From contig NZ_CP042466.1 of NCBI RefSeq assembly GCF_008330225.1, positions 2,536,001 through 2,600,000 of the forward strand: a stretch of 64,000 nucleotides of DNA, written 5' to 3'. The DNA comes from Geobacter sp. FeAm09. GTDB lineage: Bacteria; Desulfobacterota; Desulfuromonadia; Geobacterales; Pseudopelobacteraceae. A model generated the notes under the pieces. The model worked only from the letters and a program-made list of their open reading frames with translations, did not search any database and was not told the origin of the DNA. The first letter of the stretch is position 1. Each line of letters begins with the position of its first letter. The translations under genes were made by a program, and so were the position numbers. Below are positions 20,001-26,948 of the stretch, in pieces.

Positions 20001-20701
20001 TCGAGCAACTCGATTTCAGCGCCGTGGAGGGGGAGTCCCTGGAGCGGCTCTGCCAAACCGTTCTGCTGCGCAACGGCTATGACGGGCGCTGGCTGCCGGC
20101 CGTGCAGCGCATGGTCATGGACATCGTCGCCGCCCCGCTCCTCTCCGACGAACCCGGCTTTTCCCTCTCGCGCCTCAAACCGGGTTCGTGGCAGGTCGAA
20201 ATGGAGTTTTTCCTCCCGGTGGCCAGCCTGAGCGGCGGCCGCCTGGCCGAGCTGTTCGCCGGGCTGCTGAGCCCCGACCGGCACGGCGGGTTCGGAGAAA
20301 TCCTGGCCGCGCTCCACGTCCAGGAAACCCGCGGCATGCTCCAGGGCTTCATGGACATGGTCTTCGAGCACAACGGCCGCTTCTACATCATCGACTGGAA
20401 ATCGAATCACCTGGGAGGCCGGCCCGGGGATTACAGTGCAACAAAGCTCCTGGAGCCCATGGCCCGCCACGCCTATATCCTCCAGTACCATCTCTACACC
20501 CTGGCCCTCGACCGGCTGCTGCGCCTGCGTCTGCCCGGGTATGAGTACGACACCCATTTCGGCGGGGCCATCTACGTATTTTTGCGGGGGATCGTCGCCG
20601 GCTCCGCCGAATACGGCATCTATCGCGACAAACCGTCGCCCCTGTTCATCAGCCGGGCAAACGAGCTGCTGTTGGGGAGCGGCGAGGCGGGCTTGGCTTG
20701 A
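17006..20701 (+). CDS. recB: Exodeoxyribonuclease V beta subunit RecB
   Basis: RecB is the SF1 helicase and nuclease of RecBC(D). The 1231-residue product begins with a Walker A ASAGTGKTWT near residue 20. It contains the helicase motifs YTKAATAELRDRI, IDEFQDTDPLQW, GDPKQAIYSFRGADIHAY and STIHASKGLEYPVVFLP. The RecB nuclease domain is at the C-terminus, with FYIIDWKSNHLG near residue 1130 carrying the catalytic Asp and Lys. The start is the ATG overlapping the recC stop. No recD lies next to it or elsewhere in the window, so the enzyme may be completed from another locus or work as RecBC. A strong terminator follows. Confidence 0.95.
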   Translation: MKNLDLRAIDTCGPTLIEASAGTGKTWTITALYTLLLLEQRLRPEEILVVTYTKAATAELRDRIRKRIAATLDLYATGREPADELEQLLLDSPKVNREAAQLLLTRALYSFDDAAIFTIHGFCQRALLENAFESGSLFDSELTADQSALAAQVCDDFWRTRIMADTGPFLERLVREGYTPDKLAAPFEGQYQNPDLNVIPEAVDVDLARLAGQRDALLPPVAAMWAAERAAIVQILNQANLSQTSYKPAQIEAAAAKLDVCLGQGNLDKGSDGLALFTPARIEKGMKKGSARPEHLFFDLCGRLHDAVVRVEDGFDTKLIHRRIELKAWLRDELARRKQALNLRCYDDLLLDLHLALEGPGGARLAAGLRERYQAALIDEFQDTDPLQWRIFARLAGLPAGNGAMDRPERGTFGTATPEAPPYPLFLIGDPKQAIYSFRGADIHAYLAAARATAADRRWTLDTNRRSTPPLVAAVNALFDTGNPFLNPGIRFNPVQAGRQRHQHLLRHGRPVEQPLRFWVYQRADQSKPAAKGTARGTTVTATAAEIARLLDGKSEIIPKDGIRRPLKPGDMAILVKAHYQADQMQSALAALGIPSVQHGNATIFETREALDLLRILRAAADPGRSALIREALLTSVVGLSANDVFALQHDETAWEVWLFRFRTLHEAAQTGGVIALVSRLLGECGVRRQALASADGPRRMTNILHCCELLHQAEQEQGRGLEGSIAWLERRITGEMQDDTFLLRLETDANAVTISTIHASKGLEYPVVFLPFAWDPPSAQNRRVLFHDASGKLTLDLGSDKRDTDHRQLAREEQDAEAARLLYVALTRAEFLCYVAWGGIKGAFESPLRRLLHGEDYRDAKSFGAAPDQEILAALAGLAGKAAREGGPSPIAAGFMPADTPAPPYSPDRETSASFACRGVQRTIAAQWRVSSFSAITDGAERHLQPRDYDAVAAHDAPPAMAEPPAGTDGPPAGFGTDLSIFGFPRGAAAGTCLHELFEQLDFSAVEGESLERLCQTVLLRNGYDGRWLPAVQRMVMDIVAAPLLSDEPGFSLSRLKPGSWQVEMEFFLPVASLSGGRLAELFAGLLSPDRHGGFGEILAALHVQETRGMLQGFMDMVFEHNGRFYIIDWKSNHLGGRPGDYSATKLLEPMARHAYILQYHLYTLALDRLLRLRLPGYEYDTHFGGAIYVFLRGIVAGSAEYGIYRDKPSPLFISRANELLLGSGEAGLA

Positions 20702-20714
20702 GGTAGATTAAAAA

Positions 20715-20751
20715 ACCACGAGCCCGGACGGTATCCGCCCGGGCTCGTGGT
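20715..20751. terminator. Bidirectional terminator between recB and the PilZ gene
   Basis: A perfect 13-bp stem with arms ACCACGAGCCCGG and CCGGGCTCGTGGT encloses an 11-base loop between two convergent genes. A run of A residues precedes it, which gives a U tract for minus-strand transcripts coming from the PilZ gene. The plus-strand side has only TGCATT, so termination is probably stronger for the minus strand. Confidence 0.8.
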
Positions 20752-20773
20752 GCATTAACGACAGGATCACAGT

Positions 20774-21958
20774 CTATTTGAACTTCTCCAGGTACTTTCT
20801 GATCCCCCCCTCGAAGATCTCTTCGATCTCGTTTTTGGGATGCCCCTTGGCGTAATGCCGGAAATAATCGCCGATGAGCATGACGATCAGCAGGAAGACG
20901 ATGGCGTAGCCCAGGCGTCTGCCGAAGCGGGCCCAGTTGAACCGTGGCGCCTCCTCCTGTTCCTCCCCCCTGGCGGGACGGCCGTCACGGTAGATGAACT
21001 GTTCGCGCAGCTGGCGTATCCGCTTGAGTTGGACATTGGAGATGTGGCTGATAATGGCATCCCGGTCCCGCTCGTCGATAAACACGAACTGCAGGCCGGT
21101 ATTGAAGTACTCCCGGTCGTTGCCGGCGGCGAAATTGCGGTTGGCGGTGATGACCCGCGCCACAATGTCCACGATGCGGCGCGGCATGGGGACAAGGATT
21201 TCCAGCAGCACATAGACGCCGCTTTCAAACTGCTGGTGGGTGATGATGCGCACGCCGCCGCCGCTGATGTTGGCGGCCAGGGGGATGATGGTATCCCATG
21301 AGTCGGCCGGTTCCTCCGTCTCTTCCAGCCCCTCGCGTTCTTCGAACTCCCCGTCTACGCCCTCACGCTCCTCTTGTCCGTCGTGTTCCCCGTCATGCCC
21401 GTTCTGCTTGTCAGCGTGCTCGTTGCCCGCTCCCTCATCCTCATCGGCCTGTTCGAGCCGCCGTTCCGGCGGGAGCGCCGCACGTTCCAGGACAAGGCTG
21501 CTATCCCAACGTTTGTTCTTGAGTTCGATGTCGACGGCCTGACGCTGCTCGCGGCGCTCCCCCCATTCCTGCTTGAGAATTTCCACGTTCTGCTCGGAGG
21601 AGATGTAGTACTTGATCGGCAGGAAGGCGTCGATCCGGTAGAACTCCCGCAGTTCGTCGGAAACGATCTCGCCGATCAGGCGGAGCAGGACCTCCCGGGC
21701 AGGGCCTTCGGCAACGATGATGGCCCGGCAACTGTAGCCGCTTTCATCCTTGCCGCCGCGCAGGTCGAGGATCTGGCCCACATGGAGGGAGGCGTCGTGG
21801 GGAAGCTGGTCACGGGAAAGCTGGAGGGAAACGAAATCCTCGTCGATCTCGTGGATGATGGCCCAGTCGCGGAATACTCCGGCATTCGCCAGGGGAATGC
21901 CGACGCTGACCTTCATGCCGGCAGGGAAATAATTGGCGTAAATGTCGAAATCGTTCAT
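20774..21958 (-). CDS. PilZ-domain membrane protein
   Basis: This 394-residue protein probably responds to cyclic-di-GMP. An N-terminal flagellar-brake (PilZN/YcgR-like) region covers about 1-140. It is followed by a very acidic, low-complexity linker (about 165-225, rich in Glu, Asp and Gly). A PilZ domain follows (PLAANISGGGVRI near residue 228, then FNTGLQFVFI). A single membrane helix comes near the C-terminus (LGYAIVFLLIVMLIGDYF). The canonical RxxxR upstream of the DxSxxG-type motif is not obvious, so direct ligand binding is uncertain. It is monocistronic and convergent to recB. Confidence 0.75.
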   Translation of the reverse strand: MNDFDIYANYFPAGMKVSVGIPLANAGVFRDWAIIHEIDEDFVSLQLSRDQLPHDASLHVGQILDLRGGKDESGYSCRAIIVAEGPAREVLLRLIGEIVSDELREFYRIDAFLPIKYYISSEQNVEILKQEWGERREQRQAVDIELKNKRWDSSLVLERAALPPERRLEQADEDEGAGNEHADKQNGHDGEHDGQEEREGVDGEFEEREGLEETEEPADSWDTIIPLAANISGGGVRIITHQQFESGVYVLLEILVPMPRRIVDIVARVITANRNFAAGNDREYFNTGLQFVFIDERDRDAIISHISNVQLKRIRQLREQFIYRDGRPARGEEQEEAPRFNWARFGRRLGYAIVFLLIVMLIGDYFRHYAKGHPKNEIEEIFEGGIRKYLEKFK

Positions 21959-22010
21959 GGAGCGAAATCCGCAAAGGAGATAAGCTGCCGGCGTTCTTGA
22001 CCGGGGTGCT

Positions 22011-22202
22011 TCATTCCAGAGATCTGTTCAACGCTTCGACCAGTTCGTCAATGGCGACCTTGTGGACGCCGGCGCCATGCTCGACCGTTTCCAGGTCGGC
22101 GATCTGGCATTCGTAACAGTCGAGATGATAGCTCTGGAATACCGCCAGTGTTTCGGGGTGCTGCCTGATGATGTCGGCGATAATCATGTCCCGTGTGATC
22201 AT
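22011..22202 (-). CDS. DUF1858 small redox-disulfide-type protein
   Basis: The 63-residue product begins MITRDMIIADIIRQHPETLAVF and contains YHLDCYECQIADLETVEHGA. This matches the DUF1858 domain often found with hybrid-cluster and other redox proteins; the CxxC is presumed redox-active or metal-binding. The ATG at 22202 has GAGG about 9 bases upstream. It lies about 50 bases upstream of the PilZ gene on the same strand and about 110 bases downstream of coaD. Function is unknown beyond the domain assignment. Confidence 0.75.
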   Translation of the reverse strand: MITRDMIIADIIRQHPETLAVFQSYHLDCYECQIADLETVEHGAGVHKVAIDELVEALNRSLE

Positions 22203-22309
22203 GGTACGCACCTCGCTTGCTGGCAAAAAAGGATGGGCTGTCGAGCGCCTGGGTAGTTTTGCTTGGTTGCACGCTTGGTTCCGTTTGGCGCCGCGCCGGC
22301 GGCGGCCGT

Positions 22310-22795
22310 TCACTCGAGTTCGAATTTCGCCCTGAGGGCGGCCTTCACTTCCGGCGGCACAAACCGGTCGATATTCCCGTTCAGCAGGCAGACCTCCTTG
22401 ACGATGGAGGAGGAGAGGTAGCCGTATTGGAGCGATGTCATCATGAACAGCGTTTCGACCCCCTGGCCGATCGTGCTGTTCATCTGGGCGATCTGAAACT
22501 CGTACTCAAAGTCCGATATGGCGCGCAGTCCCCGGATGATGACATGTGCCCCCCGTGAGGCGACATAATCTATCAGAAGGCCGCTGAAGGTGTCAACAAC
22601 CACCCGCGGTTCGTCCCGGAACACGTCGCGGATCAGGCCGACCCGTTCGTCGATGGAAAACAGGGGGTTCTTCTGGGAGTTGGCGGCCACCGCCACCACC
22701 ACCTGGTCGAAGATCCTCAGGCCGCGGTTTATGATGTCCACGTGGCCGTAGGTGATGGGATCGAAGGAACCGGGATAGACTGCGATCTTTCTCAT
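22310..22795 (-). CDS. coaD: Phosphopantetheine adenylyltransferase
   Basis: CoaD makes dephospho-CoA from 4'-phosphopantetheine and ATP, the penultimate CoA step. The 161-residue product begins MRKIAVYPGSFDPITYGHVD with the nucleotidyltransferase HxGH variant TYGHVD. It contains RGLRAISDFEYEFQ and LSSSIVKEV, all diagnostic of CoaD. Its start overlaps the rsmD stop by 4 bases, the very common rsmD-coaD pair. Confidence 0.97.
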   Translation of the reverse strand: MRKIAVYPGSFDPITYGHVDIINRGLRIFDQVVVAVAANSQKNPLFSIDERVGLIRDVFRDEPRVVVDTFSGLLIDYVASRGAHVIIRGLRAISDFEYEFQIAQMNSTIGQGVETLFMMTSLQYGYLSSSIVKEVCLLNGNIDRFVPPEVKAALRAKFELE

Positions 22796-23355
22796 GCGCC
22801 CTCCAACGTAAAAAACTCCAGTGCCGTGTCGCCGTAAACCCGGCGATCGTCCTTGATCAGCGCCCCGACCCGTTCCGGCAGGGGATTGCGCGCCGCGCAT
22901 TCCACAACCAGCAGTCCGTCGTCCGCCAGCAGGTGCAGATTGTCCAGCGCCTCCGGCACGGTGCCGTAAAGGGCCGAGGCATAGGGGGGGTCAAAGAATA
23001 CCACATCGAAGCGCCGCCCCTGCGAGGCCAGAAGCCGCACGGCCTTGAGGCAATCGACGGTGAGAAGCTGCGACCGGGCGGCGAGGCCGGTGACTTCCAG
23101 ATTCTTTTCCAGAACCGCCTGGACGCGCCGATCATGCTCCACGAAACAACAAAAGGCCGCCCCCCGGCTCAGGGCCTCGATCCCCAGACCGCCGGTCCCG
23201 GCGCAGATATCCAGCACCTGGGCTTCTTCAAGGCCGCGACGGCTCGAAATGATGCTGAAAAGCGCTTCCCTGACCCGGTCGGCCGTGGGACGGGTCTGCA
23301 TCCCCCGGGGCGCCGCAAGTCTCATCCCCCGCACACTGCCCGCAATTACGCGCAT
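22792..23355 (-). CDS. rsmD: 16S rRNA (guanine966-N2)-methyltransferase
   Basis: RsmD methylates G966 of 16S rRNA using S-adenosylmethionine. The 187-residue product begins MRVIAGSVRGMRLAAP. It has the RPTADRVREALFSII segment, a SAM-binding LDICAGTGGLGIEALSRGA loop, and the catalytic FFDPPYAS motif. Length fits. It is coupled to coaD by a 4-base overlap. The 180 bases upstream, shared with the divergent TPR gene, contain no other recognisable element. Confidence 0.95.
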   Translation of the reverse strand: MRVIAGSVRGMRLAAPRGMQTRPTADRVREALFSIISSRRGLEEAQVLDICAGTGGLGIEALSRGAAFCCFVEHDRRVQAVLEKNLEVTGLAARSQLLTVDCLKAVRLLASQGRRFDVVFFDPPYASALYGTVPEALDNLHLLADDGLLVVECAARNPLPERVGALIKDDRRVYGDTALEFFTLEGA

Positions 23356-23535
23356 CTCCGGCGCACCCTCCCGTATACATCCATCAGCCGCAAGCTACCC
23401 TAAAACAGTAGAGGCGTCAAGCCGGAAGCGCTCCGGGCAAAAAATCACATGCCGTTGAAAAAACAGTTGAAAACAAACCGTGCTCCAGTACAATGGCGCG
23501 GTCGGCCTTATCCTTGAAAATGCTGAGGAATTCAC

Positions 23536-24474
23536 GTGAACAGAGGACGGGTACTACCATACCGCTTCATGCGCCACCTGGCGGCGGCGGCCTGGATGGG
23601 CGGCATTCTTCTCCCGGGGACCGCCGGCGCCGTCCAATGGCGCCCCCTGGCCCGTACGGCGCGCCACGATGTTGCCCTTGACATGGATTCGCTGAAACTG
23701 ACCCCCTTGGGCAGGGTGACCGTCTGGCTTCGGTTTACCCCCCTGGGCGAACCGCAACGCAAACTGGCCGCCGCCGAGTACGGCGAAAAGCAGTACCGTC
23801 TCCATCTGGAGTACTATGAAATAGATTGCAGCGAACAGACCGACGTCCTGGAACTGATGGACATCATCGGGCCGGACGGGAAACGGTTGACAAGAATGAA
23901 GGGGGGAGGCCCGCTGGCGGCCATCTTCCCCGGCTCGGCGCTCGACCTGGCCGCCAGGCAGGTCTGCCCGTCTTTCGAGGATGAAGCCGTTGCAGACGAC
24001 GAAGTGGAAACGCCGGACAGCAACGACACGGAAGAGGCCGGCACGCAGCAGGTCACGGAAGAGGTCCGCACGCGCATTGCCGAGGCGCTCCGAAAGACCC
24101 AAAAGGAACCGGACAACCAGGCCGCCTGGCGCGAACTGGGAAATGCCTATTACGACGGCGACCAGCCCCAGCAGGCCATCGAGGCCTACGACCGGGCGCT
24201 GGCGTTCGCCCCCGACGATGCGGACATACTCAACGACCAGGGCGCCATGTACCGCCAGTTGGGCGATTTCACACGGGCCCTGGCAAATTTTGAAAAGGCG
24301 CTGAAGATTGCGCCCTATAACCTGGAAAGCCTCTATAACGCCGGGTACGTCAATGCCTTCGACCTGAACCGCATGGACAAGGCGCGGGAGGCGTGGCGCC
24401 GCTACCTGGAGCTGGACCGGACCAGCGACACCGCCCGCCAGGTTCAGGGGTTCATGGAACGTTACGGCAAATAG
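23536..24474 (+). CDS. Exported TPR-repeat protein
   Basis: The 312-residue product starts at a GTG with GAGGA 7 bases upstream. An arginine-rich N-terminus is followed by a hydrophobic segment ending GTAGA, consistent with a signal peptide. Residues about 35-140 form a beta-rich domain resembling the surface-adhesin E-like region seen in other exported proteins, with two cysteines. An acidic spacer (about 145-175) precedes three TPR units: NQAAWRELGNAYYDGDQPQQ, ADILNDQGAMYRQLGDFTRA, and LESLYNAGYVNAFDLNRMDK. It probably serves as a periplasmic scaffold. The specific partner is unknown. Confidence 0.7.
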   Translation: MNRGRVLPYRFMRHLAAAAWMGGILLPGTAGAVQWRPLARTARHDVALDMDSLKLTPLGRVTVWLRFTPLGEPQRKLAAAEYGEKQYRLHLEYYEIDCSEQTDVLELMDIIGPDGKRLTRMKGGGPLAAIFPGSALDLAARQVCPSFEDEAVADDEVETPDSNDTEEAGTQQVTEEVRTRIAEALRKTQKEPDNQAAWRELGNAYYDGDQPQQAIEAYDRALAFAPDDADILNDQGAMYRQLGDFTRALANFEKALKIAPYNLESLYNAGYVNAFDLNRMDKAREAWRRYLELDRTSDTARQVQGFMERYGK

Positions 24475-24577
24475 ACCACACCACCATTGGAGCCGGGCGC
24501 AAAAACGACTGATTTGCGCTTTAAGAGCTTGCTACGGTGGCAATGCATGATACCTTTATAAGCAGGGAGGCAACGCT

Positions 24578-25348
24578 ATGAACATACGGCATCTGACACA
24601 TGCGCTCATGATTCTACTGACATCACTGGTTCTCGGGTGCGGCGGCGGGGGTGGTGGAGGCGGCGGAACAACAGCGGACACGACACCGCCGACGGTCTCC
24701 ATCAGCGCTCCGGCCAACAACGCATCGGCAAGCGGGACCGTTGCCGTCACCGCCAGCGCGAGCGACAACGTCGGCGTAAGCAAGGTCGAGCTCTACGTGA
24801 ATGGGAGTTTGCAGACCACGGTAACGGCGTCCCCCTACACGTTCAGTTGGGATACCTCGTCCCTGACGAGCGGGACCTACAGCCTGACGGCAAAAGCATA
24901 CGACGCCGCAAACAACTCGACGACCTCCAGTGCGGTTTCCGTAGCGGTCAATGGCGCCAAAACGGGTCCGGCCACCGCTACCCTCACCCTGAGCATCCCG
25001 AGCTTGCCCGCGAACACCCTCGTCGGAGGGGTGATATTCAACATTACCCTGCCGTCCGGGGTATCGCCGGCCGTTCTCTCCGGCACCGATGCCTCGGGTT
25101 CGGTGACCTTTACCGGCAGCGCCAGCGGCAGCCTCTCCGTTGCCGATTACACGGCGCCACAAATATCATTCGGCAGCGTAACCCTGAGCGGCTTCGGCAC
25201 CGGCAATTTCATGACCGTGAACTGTACCGTCGGCTCCGGGACGGCCGTTAGCCCGAGCGGTTTTTCGCTCTCGGGCATTCAGGTGTTTGATACAAATGGC
25301 ACCCAGATACCTACAGCGACCATCAACATGTCGGTTCTGTTATTTTAG
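24578..25348 (+). CDS. Secreted lipoprotein with Ig-like domain
   Basis: The 256-residue product has a lipoprotein signal peptide with lipobox LVLGC. It is followed directly by nine glycines encoded by GGC/GGG/GGT/GGA repeats, then a threonine-rich linker. Residues about 40-125 form a bacterial Ig-like domain (VSISAPANNASASGTVAV through NSTTSSAVSVAV). The C-terminal half is a Ser/Gly/Thr-rich beta region resembling cohesin-type modules. Such lipoproteins are common in Geobacter outer layers; function is unknown. The glycine tract is a candidate slippage site. Confidence 0.7.
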   Translation: MNIRHLTHALMILLTSLVLGCGGGGGGGGGTTADTTPPTVSISAPANNASASGTVAVTASASDNVGVSKVELYVNGSLQTTVTASPYTFSWDTSSLTSGTYSLTAKAYDAANNSTTSSAVSVAVNGAKTGPATATLTLSIPSLPANTLVGGVIFNITLPSGVSPAVLSGTDASGSVTFTGSASGSLSVADYTAPQISFGSVTLSGFGTGNFMTVNCTVGSGTAVSPSGFSLSGIQVFDTNGTQIPTATINMSVLLF

Positions 25349-25355
25349 CCTGTGT

Positions 25356-25432
25356 GCGCCCGTAGCTCAGCTGGATAGAGTCCCTGGCTTCGAACCAGGT
25401 TGTCGGGAGTTCGAATCTCTCCGGGCGCGCCA
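25356..25432 (+). tRNA. tRNA-Arg (anticodon UCG)
   Basis: The 77-base sequence folds as a full cloverleaf. The acceptor stem GCGCCCG/CGGGCGC is perfect. The D stem is GCTC/GAGT. The anticodon stem CCTGG/CCAGG encloses loop CTTCGAA with anticodon TCG. The T arm is GGGAG/CTCTC around TTCGAAT. The CCA end is encoded. It begins 8 bases after the lipoprotein stop codon. It reads CGA, plus wobble partners, as arginine. Confidence 0.96.
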
Positions 25433-25823
25433 ATAGAAACTATAACCATTATAAATTCCTCCACCTGCTAAATCAGGATACGCTGTTACCGTTAAGCAGC
25501 CCCCCACCCTCCGCCTGCGTGATGTTTTTTTTACCTCTTATCGTCTGTTCTCGGGCCGCCGCTCCCGGCAGCGGCGGCCGTGTCCGGGAACGGTGCGGCG
25601 AACTCGCTGTGGTGGAAAGACTACTGAAGGCGGTGCGGTATTCGTCGATGTCATCCTTCCGGCCCCCGGAGCCGCCACCTACCGCAGCTTTTCCCGGAGC
25701 ACCCGATCAAACCGCCGACAACCCGTCTGCCGGTTCGTTACCACGGGAAAAATCCGTTGGCCCTCACGTCGGGACATGCCGCGTGACTTTTTCTCGTATC
25801 GGGCACAACCAGACAAAAAACAC
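25433..25823. other. Intergenic stretch, no supported gene
   Basis: These 391 bases after the tRNA contain two overlapping short open frames (within about 25519-25898) without ribosome-binding sites or recognisable motifs. One frame has a weak resemblance to a PriA N-terminus, but it is too short and degenerate to claim. No terminator or tandem repeat is evident. A tRNA flank is a common integration site, but I see no integrase and no repeat of the tRNA 3' end. Confidence 0.5.
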
Positions 25824-25852
25824 TTGACGGCCGAATATATTTATTTTATCTA
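25824..25852 (+). promoter_or_regulatory. Putative promoter of the nifB leader
   Basis: TTGACG at 25824 is followed after 17 bases by TATCTA in a strikingly AT-rich stretch, unlike its GC-rich surroundings. It would start a leader of about 110 bases ahead of nifB. No sigma-54 -24/-12 element of the TGGCAC-N5-TTGC type is visible, which fits nif control by antitermination rather than sigma-54. Confidence 0.45.
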
Positions 25853-25887
25853 TAGTCTAACTAGACATGATTTTGAAAAAGATTTGA

Positions 25888-25972
25888 ATCCGCGCTGACT
25901 AGACAACTGGAGGCCGGGGGAACCATTCCCTCGGCCTCTTTTTGTTTGCAACGCCCTACGGGAGACCGCACC
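25888..25972 (+). promoter_or_regulatory. nifB leader with intrinsic terminator (probable antitermination target)
   Basis: Between the putative promoter and the nifB ATG lies a strong terminator: GAGGCCG/CGGCCTC plus GGGAA/TTCCC with a CCA loop at 25910-25938, followed by T5. A terminator ahead of the start codon means expression needs antitermination or attenuation relief. In Geobacter sulfurreducens the two-component system GnfK/GnfR, whose regulator has an ANTAR RNA-binding domain, controls nif genes this way, so this leader is a candidate target. A near-identical leader occurs at 31890-31993 without nifB. Confidence 0.65.
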
Positions 25973-26815
25973 ATGACCATATCCCCATGCACCAAGGACC
26001 GCGTCACCCACGGCCACCCCTGCTTCGGCGGCAACCGCCACAAAAACGGCCGCATCCACCTGGCGGTGGCGCCGCGCTGCAATATCAAGTGCGGCTACTG
26101 CGACCGCAAGCACGACTGCGCCAACGAATCGCGCCCCGGCGTCACCAGCCGGCTGCTCTCCCCCCGGGAGGCCCTGGAGCAGGTACGCGGCGTCATGGCT
26201 GACGGGCAACTCGACAAGATCATCAAGGTGATCGGCATCGCCGGGCCAGGCGACCCGTTGGCCAACGAGGAGACCTTTGAGACCTTCCGGCTGGTGAAGG
26301 CCGAGTTCCCCGAACTCATGTTCTGCATGAGCACCAATGGCCTGTTGCTGCCCGAGCGGATCAAGGACCTGGCGGCGATCAACCTGCACAGCCTTACGGT
26401 GACCATCAATGCCGTCGATCCGGCTGTCGGTGCCCAGATCTACCGCCACGTGATCTACCACGGCGCCCACTACCGGGGCGAGGAAGGGGCCGCCATCCTG
26501 ATCAAAAACCAGTTCGAAGGGGTACGCCTGGCCGCCGAACAGGGCCTGGTGGTCAAGGTCAACACGGTGCTGACCCCCGGCATCAACGACAGCCAGATAC
26601 CGCTCATCGCCGACAAGGTCAGCGAGTACGGCGCCTTTGTCATGAACATCATGCCGATCATCCCCCAGGCGGAGTTGGCCCATGTCGCACCTCCGTCGCC
26701 GGAATACCTGGAAACGGTGCGGGCGGACAACGAACAGATCATCAGCCAGTTCAGGGGCTGCCAACAGTGCCGCGCCGATGCGGTCGGTCTCATCGGCGGC
26801 GGTTGTCCACTATAA
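25973..26815 (+). CDS. nifB: NifB radical SAM cofactor-synthesis protein (core form)
   Basis: NifB builds the 8Fe carbide-containing NifB-co core of the nitrogenase cofactor using S-adenosylmethionine. The 280-residue product has HPCFGG near residue 15. The radical-SAM motif CNIKCGYC (CxxxCxxC) follows, then DRKHDCANESRPGVTS, and a C-terminal CQQCRADAVGLIGGGCPL typical of NifB. It is the short form lacking the NifX-like C-terminal domain. I chose the ATG at 25973 with GGGAGA upstream. No other nitrogenase gene lies in the window, so it is an orphan copy here. A related radical SAM maturase cannot be fully excluded. Confidence 0.85.
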   Translation: MTISPCTKDRVTHGHPCFGGNRHKNGRIHLAVAPRCNIKCGYCDRKHDCANESRPGVTSRLLSPREALEQVRGVMADGQLDKIIKVIGIAGPGDPLANEETFETFRLVKAEFPELMFCMSTNGLLLPERIKDLAAINLHSLTVTINAVDPAVGAQIYRHVIYHGAHYRGEEGAAILIKNQFEGVRLAAEQGLVVKVNTVLTPGINDSQIPLIADKVSEYGAFVMNIMPIIPQAELAHVAPPSPEYLETVRADNEQIISQFRGCQQCRADAVGLIGGGCPL

Positions 26816-26828
26816 GGAGAAAAGAATC

Positions 26829-26897
26829 ATGACCATCAATACGAATGTGGCGGAAGCGGCCATCCGGCCGCATAGCGACCGGGTATCAGCGCCTTGA
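26829..26897 (+). CDS. Short 22-codon reading frame after nifB
   Basis: An ATG 13 bases after the nifB stop, with AAGGAG 8 bases upstream, opens a frame encoding MTINTNVAEAAIRPHSDRVS plus two residues before TGA. Its good ribosome-binding site and position suggest the surviving 5' end of a gene that once followed nifB, cut off before the convergent patB gene. A NifX-like partner is a guess from position only. It could also be a genuine micropeptide. Confidence 0.3.
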   Translation: MTINTNVAEAAIRPHSDRVSAP

Positions 26898-26948
26898 TAC
26901 CAAGTACGGCAACGTGACCACCGGCAGCGGCAGGTACCTCACATCATG

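Noticed and set aside
24475..24577. Possible GEMM (cyclic-di-GMP) riboswitch before the lipoprotein gene
   Set aside because: GGGCGCAAAAACGA recalls the core, but the ACGCAAAGCC core and the receptor hairpin are missing. The same search failed at 35843-36006.
25356..25432. tRNA-Arg as an integration site for a genomic island
   Set aside because: No integrase gene and no direct repeat of the tRNA 3' end was found within the following several kilobases.
25519..25898. Two short frames after tRNA-Arg, one faintly PriA-like
   Set aside because: They lack ribosome-binding sites and conserved motifs. The similarity is too weak to call even a pseudogene.
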